6,851 nt of DNA, from assembly GCA_035761805.1 (NCBI GenBank), contig DASTQL010000093.1, positions 1-6,851 on the forward strand. Reading direction: 5' to 3'. Of this stretch, positions 1-5,907 are shown piece after piece. The DNA comes from DASTQL01 sp035761805. GTDB taxonomy: Bacteria; Actinomycetota; Actinomycetes; Jiangellales; Jiangellaceae. Within the stretch, counting starts at the first letter, position 1, and each line of letters starts with the position of its first letter. The notes under the pieces were generated by a model. The model saw nothing but the letters and a program-made list of their open reading frames with translations, was not told where the DNA came from and did not search any database. Position numbers and translations under genes: made by a program.

Positions 1-509
1 GCCGTACGGCGGGTGTGGACGGCGGCCGCCGTGCGCTCGACGAGCCCTGCGACGACGGAGACCGCCAGGCCGGCACCGAGCAGCATCGGGATGAAGACGG
101 CGGGCCGGGACGCGGGTGTCGCCTCGGTCAGCGCGCCGATCACCAGCGCCGGGAGCAGCACCAGGCGGCGAGTGGGGGCAAGCTCCGGGGCCAGCCACGG
201 GAAGTCGGGTCGACCGGCAGCGGCATCCGCGTCGGTCTCCGATCGTTGCCGCGCCGGCCGCGCGCCCGGACCGGTCACCGCCGCCTCGATCCTCGCGAGC
301 CGGGCGGTGACGTCACGCTCCAGGCGGCCCAGCCTGTCGAGCACGAGCCTGGTGGCGGCGATGACCAGGGCAGCCACGAACGCGGTGCCGGCGATCTGCG
401 CCCGTACCCACTCCCAGTTGTACATGTAGTAGGCGAAGTGGCTGCCGGCGACCAGCATGGTGGCGGCGAGTACCGCGGCGCCCATCCACCGCGTCAGGGT
501 GACCTTCAT
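1..509 (-). CDS. Multi-pass membrane protein, C-terminus cut by window edge
   Basis: The frame is open from ATG at 509 to the window edge, giving at least 169 residues with no stop seen. The start overlaps the stop of the dikinase gene as ATGA (506-509), which indicates translational coupling and decides the start. I see four candidate membrane segments: about residues 9-30 (start RWMGAAVLAATMLVAG), 39-57 (QIAGTAFVAALVIAATRLVL), roughly 110-127 after TRR, and 136-158. A short charged, heptad-like stretch (about 58-78, LDRLGRLERDVTARLARIEA) may be a coiled coil on one face, followed by a polar Ala/Asp/Arg-rich loop (about 79-100). I do not recognise a named family. It is the third gene of an operon with an E2-like acyltransferase and a dikinase, so it may be their membrane partner; that is inference. 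The protein continues outside the window, so its full topology is unknown. Confidence 0.75.
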   Translation of the reverse strand, partial: MKVTLTRWMGAAVLAATMLVAGSHFAYYMYNWEWVRAQIAGTAFVAALVIAATRLVLDRLGRLERDVTARLARIEAAVTGPGARPARQRSETDADAAAGRPDFPWLAPELAPTRRLVLLPALVIGALTEATPASRPAVFIPMLLGAGLAVSVVAGLVERTAAAVHTRRT

Positions 510-2611
510 GTCGTGTCACCCCCCACGTCCTGGACCTCGCCCGTGGTCCCGTCGACGACCACGTGCGTACCCGCGGGGAAGCGGCGCGTGGCGTCGTGCA
601 CACCCACCACGGTCGGCACGCCGTACTCGCGGGCCAGGATGGCCAGGTGGGAGAGGGTCCCACCGGTCTCGGCCACCAGGCCGGCCAGGCCGGGCAGCCA
701 GGGCGCCAGCTCCGGCGCCAGGTCTCGGACGACGAGGACGTCGCCGGGGGCCGGCCGGCTGCGGGCCGAGGCCTGGACCACCCGACCGGTGCCTCGCCCG
801 CCGCCCGCCCCGGTGCCCGCCCCCGGCCGTGCGCCGACCCGCGCCGCGGGAACCGGCTCGCCGGCCGGCGTGAGACGGAACTGGGCGGGCAGGGGCGGCG
901 CGAAGGCGTCGGCGAGCGCCAGCTCCGCCCGGTCGTGCAGGTCGCCGGGTGGGCGGCCCTCGGCCACGGTGAGCCGCAGGGCGGCCAGGTCGAGGAGTGC
1001 CACGGAGGCGGGTGCGTCGAGGACACCCCGTCCCGCCAGACGGCGCCCCAGCAGCCAGGCCGTCCGCGCGGTCAGCTCCTGGACCCACCTCGCCCGCAGC
1101 CGCAGCCGCTCCCTGGGGCCGATGTCCGCCCCGGCTCCCGTACGGGCGCGGGGCCGCCGCACCGGGCTCGGAGGCAGGGTCAGGGGCGCGCCCACCGCTG
1201 GGGGGCACAGGCTGAGCAGGACCGGGTGCTGCCGCACCATCTCGCCCTCGTCGATGTCCTCGGCCTGCTCGGCGAGGACGTCGAGGGCGATCGCCGCGGC
1301 GGTCCGGGGGCCCGGGGGCAGCAGCGTCCCGGCCAGGACCTCGGCGTGGTGCAGTCTTGTGAGCAGCGCCGCGCCTTCGTCGAGCAGGGCCAGCAGCTGG
1401 TCGTCGCTCATGTCCGTCGGGACCACGCCCGCCAGGAACTTGTCGACCTCACCGACCAGGGCGGAGACCCGCTCCGGCAGGAGCGCGCGGAGCCGGCCGA
1501 CGTGCCACGAGGCCCGCAGACGCCGCAGCGGCGGCCGCGGGTCGAGCAGGCTCAAGGCCCGGCGCTCCGGCACGTAGCCGAAGAGCTCCAGATCGGCGAC
1601 GACCCGGCCGCGGACCGTGGTGACGACCGGCGAACCGTCCAGGCGGCCCGTGGCGACCGCCCGGGTCTCACGAAGCGCGGCGACGACTCCCGTACGGAGG
1701 GGGCTGACCCACAGGTCGTTCTCCAGCCGTCCGAGGGGGTCAGGAAAGGTCTCGGCGACCGGGCCGGCCCCCAGCACCGGCCCGGTCGCCTGGGCGGTCT
1801 CCCCGGTGGCCGTGACCGGCCGGCTCTGGAGCAGCAGCAGCGTGCCGTCGCGGTCGAACGCCCACTCCACGTCCTGCGGACACCCGAAGGCCCGCCGTGC
1901 GCGGCCGGCCAGGTCGGTGAGAGCCCGTACCTGCCGGTGGGACAGCAGGCGCTGCCCGTCGCGGTGCACGGAGAGCAGGTGCTGGGGCCGGTGGTCGACG
2001 GCGAGCACACGACCGCGAGGGGAGGCGACGTAGTGCTGGGCACTCACCCGTCCGCTCACCAGGGCGTCGGGACCGCCGGCCACGACCTCCACCACCACGT
2101 GGCTCGCGTCGCCGGAGACCGGGTCGACGCCGAACATCACGCCACCGCAGGTCGGTACGACGAAGGGCTGCACCAGCACGCCCATCGGGCTCGGCCCGGC
2201 GGAGCCCCCCACCTGGTCCGCCGACGTCAGGACCGCGGCCAAGGCGTCCAGGAACGCCGGCCACCCGCGGACGTCGAGCACGCTGCGGAACTGCCCGGCC
2301 ATCGACGAGGCCCCGATGTCCTCCACCGTGGACGAGGAACGAACGACGAGGGGACGCGCGCCGTCCCGGCTCGTGACCGCCCACGCCTCCCGCAGCCCAT
2401 CGGCAACCTCGTCGGGCAGCTGGCGGGCGGCCTGCAGGTACCGCTCGTGGACGGCGGTTGTCATGACGACCCCCGGGATCGTGGGGATCCCGTGCGCGCG
2501 GGCGAGCGCCAGACCGGCGGCCTTCGACCCGCTGACCTCGGGGTCGCGGGCCCTCGGGTCGTCGAGGGTGAGGCAGTAGGTGACACCCGCGGCCGCGGAC
2601 TTGGTGCTCAT
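506..2611 (-). CDS. PEP-utilising dikinase (ATP-grasp + swivelling His domain), rifampin phosphotransferase-like layout
   Basis: 701 residues. The N-terminal ATP-grasp module of the PPDK/PEP-synthase family shows SGSKAAGLALARAHGIPTIP (27-46), VRSSSTVED (90-98), GVMFGVDPVSGD (157-168) and DVEWAFDRDGTLLLLQSRPV (247-266). A helical middle region follows (about 290-580), including GPRERLRLRARW near 498. Then come a Gly/Ala-rich linker (about 592-609) and the mobile phosphohistidine domain with ETGGTLSHLAILAREYG; the catalytic His is residue 655. The protein ends there, so the C-terminal PEP/pyruvate TIM barrel of PEP synthase and PPDK is absent. In the family, ATP phosphorylates the His in two steps and the domain swings to a second active site; rifampin phosphotransferase uses this ATP/middle/His layout. 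The acceptor here is unknown. The ATG at 2611 overlaps the upstream stop (ATGA) and has GAGGGGG a few bases before it. The same frame stays open upstream to 3052, but that part lies inside the acyltransferase gene. Cytoplasmic. The family is sure; the substrate is not. Confidence 0.9.
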   Translation of the reverse strand: MSTKSAAAGVTYCLTLDDPRARDPEVSGSKAAGLALARAHGIPTIPGVVMTTAVHERYLQAARQLPDEVADGLREAWAVTSRDGARPLVVRSSSTVEDIGASSMAGQFRSVLDVRGWPAFLDALAAVLTSADQVGGSAGPSPMGVLVQPFVVPTCGGVMFGVDPVSGDASHVVVEVVAGGPDALVSGRVSAQHYVASPRGRVLAVDHRPQHLLSVHRDGQRLLSHRQVRALTDLAGRARRAFGCPQDVEWAFDRDGTLLLLQSRPVTATGETAQATGPVLGAGPVAETFPDPLGRLENDLWVSPLRTGVVAALRETRAVATGRLDGSPVVTTVRGRVVADLELFGYVPERRALSLLDPRPPLRRLRASWHVGRLRALLPERVSALVGEVDKFLAGVVPTDMSDDQLLALLDEGAALLTRLHHAEVLAGTLLPPGPRTAAAIALDVLAEQAEDIDEGEMVRQHPVLLSLCPPAVGAPLTLPPSPVRRPRARTGAGADIGPRERLRLRARWVQELTARTAWLLGRRLAGRGVLDAPASVALLDLAALRLTVAEGRPPGDLHDRAELALADAFAPPLPAQFRLTPAGEPVPAARVGARPGAGTGAGGGRGTGRVVQASARSRPAPGDVLVVRDLAPELAPWLPGLAGLVAETGGTLSHLAILAREYGVPTVVGVHDATRRFPAGTHVVVDGTTGEVQDVGGDTT

Positions 2612-3462
2612 CGGGGCCCCCTCGCCGGAGCGCCCTCGAAGGCGGCCGCGGTCTCGGTCAGCTCGCGAAGGGTCTCCACGAAGCGAGCGGCCGGTCCACC
2701 GTCGACGACCGCGTGGTCGAAGGTGAGCGTCAGCGGCAGCATCGGCCTGATCACGACGTTCCCGCTTCGGACGACCGGTCGCTCGACGACGCCACTGACC
2801 GTGACGACGAGGGTCAGCGGTGACAACGGGATGGCCCAACCTCCGCCGTTCCCGAACATGCCCAGCGAGGTGACGCCGACGGCCGGCCCGAAGGTCGCCG
2901 CGACCCGCGGCCTCGTCCCGGCGGCCCGGACGAGGCTCCTGCGGAGTGGGCCGGGCAGTCGCCAGAGCTGGCCGGCCACCGCGCCGTGCCGAGGCAGCAG
3001 CCGCTCGGACCCGAGCTTCGCGCGGCGCAGCTCCTCCGAGATCGCAGCGCACGACTTGCGGTCGGCATCCCGGACGGCCGTGATGTCCAGGACGAGCCTA
3101 CCGGGCCCGTACCGCTCCACCGTCGCCCCGATGTCGACGCGGTCGAAGTAGAGCACGCGGTTCCCGGCCCGACGGGAGTTCACCTCCGGATGGAGTGCGA
3201 CCGCCCTCGCCACAGTCGCGATCACGAAGCCGGTCCACGACACCGGTGGCCCCGACCCGGCGATGGCCGAACGTGCCCGCTCGACGTCGAACTCGACCAG
3301 CCCGTGGATGGGGAACCGGCGCAGCGCCCCGAACAGGCGGTCCACCACGACCTTGCGGTTGGGGGGCAGGGGTCGGACCACGTACCCCACGGGGCCGTCG
3401 CGTATCTGTGGGGGGCGCGTGCCCGGTCCGGCCGGACCGGGGCGGCTCACGACCTCACCCAT
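2608..3462 (-). CDS. Stand-alone 2-oxoacid dehydrogenase E2-type acyltransferase catalytic domain
   Basis: 284 residues that match the catalytic (CAT-fold) domain of dihydrolipoamide acyltransferases. PIHGLVEFDV (51-60) corresponds to the start of the fold. Next come a WTGFVIATVARAVALHPEVN helix and strand region (76-95), VGVTSLGMFG (195-204), ERPVVRSGNVVIRPM (227-241) and the active-site segment TLTFDHAVVDGG (245-256), which has the family's HxxxDG (His250, Asp254, Gly255). There is no lipoyl domain and no peripheral-subunit-binding domain; the first 30 residues are a Pro/Gly/Arg-rich tail. Canonical E2 enzymes move an acyl group from lipoyl to CoA inside a large complex. Without a lipoyl arm, this protein may use another acyl carrier or donor. 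A basic insert (about 155-190) sits before the VTSLGMFG strand. It is the first gene of a minus-strand operon and its stop overlaps the dikinase start by four bases. I chose ATG 3462, preceded by a GGAAG about 3 bases away; GTG at codon 5 is an alternative. The fold and catalytic motif are clear, the reaction is not. Confidence 0.85.
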   Translation of the reverse strand: MGEVVSRPGPAGPGTRPPQIRDGPVGYVVRPLPPNRKVVVDRLFGALRRFPIHGLVEFDVERARSAIAGSGPPVSWTGFVIATVARAVALHPEVNSRRAGNRVLYFDRVDIGATVERYGPGRLVLDITAVRDADRKSCAAISEELRRAKLGSERLLPRHGAVAGQLWRLPGPLRRSLVRAAGTRPRVAATFGPAVGVTSLGMFGNGGGWAIPLSPLTLVVTVSGVVERPVVRSGNVVIRPMLPLTLTFDHAVVDGGPAARFVETLRELTETAAAFEGAPARGPR

Positions 3463-3540
3463 GTCTTCCAGGCTGCGGCGTGCCAGCAGGCGGCTGCAGA
3501 GGCGAAGGTCACCACGCCGCCACGCCGACCGCCACCTGCG

Positions 3541-3554
3541 GGGACTTCGACCCT
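3541..3554. promoter_or_regulatory. Possible DosR/DevR-type hypoxia box
   Basis: The bases GGGACTTCGACCCT resemble the mycobacterial DosR consensus GGGACTTNNGNCCC, matching 9 of the 11 defined positions (mismatches at the inner G and the last C). The site is about 80 bp from both divergent starts (3462 and 3635), so a regulator bound here could act in both directions. Flavodoxins and PEP-synthase-like proteins would fit a redox or hypoxia regulon; that is inference. The match is imperfect and could arise by chance in GC-rich DNA. Confidence 0.3.
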
Positions 3555-3620
3555 GGCGCGCTCGTACGGGAGGGCGAAGCGTGGGAGGCGGACTTCCGGG
3601 CGAGTGTCGTCAGCCGCCGA

Positions 3621-3626
3621 GAGGAG
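3621..3626 (+). promoter_or_regulatory. Strong ribosome binding site of the flavodoxin-like gene
   Basis: GAGGAG lies 8 bases upstream of ATG 3635. It settles that start against the in-frame upstream extension, which reads back to 3263 but would run through the divergent promoter region and into the opposite-strand acyltransferase gene. Confidence 0.8.
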
Positions 3627-3634
3627 CAGTTCCC

Positions 3635-4138
3635 ATGGAACCGATCAAGAACGTCGCGTACTTCCACGACTCCAAGTACGGCAACGGCGCCGAGGTGGCC
3701 GAGGAGTTCAGGCGGATCATGGCCGACCGCGGGGTGACCGTCAGCGTCCGTCACATGAAGGACGCCGATCCGAAGAAGCTGCCGCCGGCCGACCTGTACG
3801 TCTTCAGCTCCCCGGGACGGTTCGGCAAGCCGAAGCGGAGCGCCCGGAGCTTCCTGGGGAAGGTCACGCTGCCGGCCGGGACGAGCTACGCCCTCCTGAC
3901 GACCGAGGCGGCCCCGCAGCCGGACAAGAAGACCGGCCGGATGCCGACCGAGGAGGAGATGGCCCGCTGGCAGAAGGTCAGGCCGATCGTCAACGAGCTC
4001 CTGCACGGCAAGGGCCTGACCGAGGTCGCCGAGGGAGTCGTCTACGTGACGAACCTCAAGGGTCCGCTCGAGGAGGGCTGGGAGGAGAAGGTCGCTTCCT
4101 TCGCCGACCAGGTCCTGCTCGTCGGCACGGCGGGCTGA
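3635..4138 (+). CDS. Flavodoxin-fold protein
   Basis: 167 residues, the size of a single flavodoxin domain. The N-terminus reads KNVAYFHDSKYGNGAEVAEE: a hydrophobic first strand, then the loop DSKYGN (12-17) where flavodoxins hold the FMN phosphate, then a helix. A second strand and loop, LYVFSSPGRFGKPK (54-67), matches the usual GSPxxxGK-like region, and YALLTTEA (85-92) looks like the third core strand. In flavodoxins the first loop normally ends in GNT; here position 18 is Gly instead of Thr, so FMN binding may be weakened or altered. An expected role is cytoplasmic electron transfer or FMN-dependent redox sensing. The middle is rich in Lys/Arg/Glu (residues 96-115). No redox partner gene is visible next to it. 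It is divergent from the acyltransferase/dikinase operon and shares its control region. The start is supported by a strong GAGGAG. The fold assignment is good; the specific function is unknown. Confidence 0.85.
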   Translation: MEPIKNVAYFHDSKYGNGAEVAEEFRRIMADRGVTVSVRHMKDADPKKLPPADLYVFSSPGRFGKPKRSARSFLGKVTLPAGTSYALLTTEAAPQPDKKTGRMPTEEEMARWQKVRPIVNELLHGKGLTEVAEGVVYVTNLKGPLEEGWEEKVASFADQVLLVGTAG

Positions 4139-4204
4139 GTCGGCGGCTGCCTCCGCAGGTGAGGGCATCGAGTCGCCGGGCGCCTGAACCGCAGCGGTCG
4201 ACGG

Positions 4205-5710
4205 TTACCGGATCCCCTCCCACAGAGCGCGCTCCCACGATCGTGGGTCGTCGACCACCTGCGAGGTCGTGTCGAACCGCATGGTGGCCCTGCGGTCGAG
4301 GTCGTACGCAGGCCATCCAGGATCGCCGTTCTCGGCGAACCGGATCCACGCGGCGTGCACCGTGCGGGCGAGGTGCTGTGGCGGGTCCTCCCCCAGCATC
4401 GGCCCGAAGAGCCGCGCGTCCGGGGTGGCGGCGTCGAAGACGAACGGGATCTCGAGCCCGTGGACGGCGCCGAGTCCGGGTGCCGCCCAGGCGAACTCGT
4501 ACATGTAGGTACGGGACGCGTTAGCGCTGGCCGCGTGGGCGTCGGCCAGCCGCAGGGCGGGAATGCGTGTCCACCAGTCGGTCTGCACAGCGGCGAGCAG
4601 GTCACCGGGACCGACATCGGGGTACCTGGCCCGGTAGGCGGGGAGGGCCTGCTCGACCGGGAGCCCGTACGCGGCAACGGCGTGGCGACCGTACTGACTG
4701 GCGGGCCCGGCGAGGGCCTCGTCGGTGACCTGGCCGATCTCTCCGGTGAGGGCGAGGAAGAGCCGCCAGTCGTCGGTGTTGGTGCCGATGACGGCGTCGA
4801 CGCCCGCGGCGGACCCGGCCGCGATGCGCTCGATCGGCGTCCCGGGGAGGACCGTCCCATCGACCACGGGTTGCCACGGCATCGTGAGCACCATGTCCTC
4901 GCCCCAGTACTCCGGCTCCGGGTGAGCGCCGAGGTCGGCGTTGATCTCGACCTGCGCCCCGAGGAGCCGCTGCACAGGAACCGCGGCGATCGCCTCGCGA
5001 GTCGGTGGCACCCCGAGCTTCTGGGCGAGGTACCTTCCCATCCGTGTCGCGGTCGCCTGCGAGCACACGTGGTGGGCTGCCCCGCTCTGCAGGATGGCCC
5101 GCCGGAGGAGCCCCTCGGCGCGTGGGACGGCGAGCAGGGTGCCGATGCTCATCGCACCGGCCGACTCGCCGAAGACCGTGACGTTGCCAGGGTCGCCGCC
5201 GAACGCGGCGATGTTCTCCCGCACCCACTCCAGGGCGGCGACCTGGTCGAGCAGCCCGGCGTTCGCGACGTCGTCGCCGAGGTAGAGGAACCCGTCCGCC
5301 CCCACGCGCCAGTTGATCACCACGCAGACGACGCCGTCGCGCGCGAAGGTGCTCCCGTCGTAGGCCGCGGTCGCGCTGATCTCGTACGCACCGCCCTGGA
5401 TCCACACCATGACGGGCAGCCCGGCAGCACCCAGGTCGGGCGTCCAGACGTTGAGGGTCAGGCAGTCCTCACCGGTCAGGTCGGTGTCCCACTCCGACCC
5501 GGCTGCCTCCGGTGGAGCGACCTGGGGCGGTGACGGCCCGTACCTGGTCGCGTCGCGCACGCCGTCCCAGGGTTCGACCGGCTGTGGTGTGAGGAGCCGG
5601 TTGGGCCCGAACGGCGGAGCCGCGTACGGGATCGCCAGGAAGCTGTACACGCCGTCGGCAACGTTGCCGCCCACCTCGCCGTGGGCGGTCTTGACCACTG
5701 CACCATGCAC
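4205..5710 (-). CDS. Type-B carboxylesterase (para-nitrobenzyl esterase-like)
   Basis: About 501 residues from GTG 5710, the usual length for bacterial type-B carboxylesterases. These alpha/beta hydrolases cleave carboxylic esters. Landmarks, counted from that start: AIPYAAPPFGPNRL (26-39), EDCLTLNVWTP (81-91), the oxyanion-hole strand VMVWIQGGAYEI (100-111), the nucleophile elbow VFGESAGAMSIG (179-190, Ser183), GTNTDDWRLF (309-318) and the catalytic His in AVHGLEIPF (415-423, His417). The third triad member is normally Glu in a GTNxDE motif; here the aligned residue is Asp314, a conservative change. The frame stays open upstream to GTG 5842, but those 44 residues fall in a repeat-rich region and lack family similarity, which begins around VVKTAHGEVGG. 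GTG 5698 is a further possible start. No signal peptide is visible from GTG 5710, so it is probably cytoplasmic. It converges on the flavodoxin-like gene with only 66 bp between the stops, where I see no strong terminator. The natural substrate cannot be inferred. Confidence 0.92.
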   Translation of the reverse strand: MHGAVVKTAHGEVGGNVADGVYSFLAIPYAAPPFGPNRLLTPQPVEPWDGVRDATRYGPSPPQVAPPEAAGSEWDTDLTGEDCLTLNVWTPDLGAAGLPVMVWIQGGAYEISATAAYDGSTFARDGVVCVVINWRVGADGFLYLGDDVANAGLLDQVAALEWVRENIAAFGGDPGNVTVFGESAGAMSIGTLLAVPRAEGLLRRAILQSGAAHHVCSQATATRMGRYLAQKLGVPPTREAIAAVPVQRLLGAQVEINADLGAHPEPEYWGEDMVLTMPWQPVVDGTVLPGTPIERIAAGSAAGVDAVIGTNTDDWRLFLALTGEIGQVTDEALAGPASQYGRHAVAAYGLPVEQALPAYRARYPDVGPGDLLAAVQTDWWTRIPALRLADAHAASANASRTYMYEFAWAAPGLGAVHGLEIPFVFDAATPDARLFGPMLGEDPPQHLARTVHAAWIRFAENGDPGWPAYDLDRRATMRFDTTSQVVDDPRSWERALWEGIR

Positions 5711-5793
5711 GCACGGTCGGCCGCCCCCGCAGATCACTGCAGAGGCGAACGTCCCGACGGCATGATCACCGTGCGCCTGGCGTGCCGGGTGCC

Positions 5794-5807
5794 GGGACTT
5801 CGGCCAC
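5794..5807. promoter_or_regulatory. Second possible DosR/DevR-type box, upstream of the esterase
   Basis: GGGACTTCGGCCAC matches the GGGACTTNNGNCCC consensus at 10 of 11 defined positions. It is about 84 bp upstream of the esterase start, inside the inverted-repeat segment. Because it lies in repeated DNA it may belong to the repeat rather than to real regulation of the esterase. Confidence 0.22.
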
Positions 5808-5809
5808 AC

Positions 5810-5819
5810 AGTGATCACT
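5810..5819. repeat. Perfect palindrome AGTGATCACT
   Basis: A 10-bp perfect palindrome near the centre of the inverted-repeat segment, bracketed by direct copies of CGGCCACA. Symmetry of this type suits a dimeric DNA-binding protein or the tip of a hairpin. It lies 100 bp upstream of the esterase start. Confidence 0.4.
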
Positions 5820-5907
5820 CCGGCCACAGCCCGGCCGGGCACCCGACCGAGGACAAGATCACCGTGTCGTCAACCCGCCGCGTCGCGGCAGCTACCCGTC
5901 ACGGTGA

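Larger units (their letters stand above)
3463..3634. promoter_or_regulatory. Divergent promoter region between the acyltransferase operon and the flavodoxin-like gene
   Basis: These 172 bp lie between two outward-facing starts, so promoters for both transcripts should be here, barring antisense or read-through transcription. I see no convincing -35/-10 hexamers. The most distinctive element is the GGGACTTCGACCCT block at 3541-3554, listed separately. No ORF in this stretch has recognisable protein similarity. Confidence 0.6.

Noticed and set aside
2612..3052. N-terminal extension of the dikinase to 3052
   Set aside because: It lies entirely within the acyltransferase gene in another frame. 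The ATGA junction at 2608-2611 and a purine-rich site support the shorter start.
15..3151. Long plus-strand ORFs opposite the operon (for example 15-1577 and 563-3151)
   Set aside because: They are antisense to genes with clear protein motifs, are rich in Arg/Pro/Gly/Ala, and show no recognisable domains. Long spurious frames are expected at this GC content.
3263..3634. N-terminal extension of the flavodoxin-like protein to 3263
   Set aside because: It overlaps the opposite-strand acyltransferase and the divergent promoter, has low-complexity Arg/Gly/Pro composition, and the GAGGAG site points to 3635.
4139..4204. Bidirectional terminator between the convergent flavodoxin and esterase genes
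   Set aside because: Only 4-bp stems are visible (such as ACCG/CGGT at 4188-4198) and there is no T-run, so nothing stands out from GC-rich background.
5711..5842. N-terminal extension of the carboxylesterase to GTG 5842
   Set aside because: The extra 44 residues have no family similarity and are encoded by the repeat segment.
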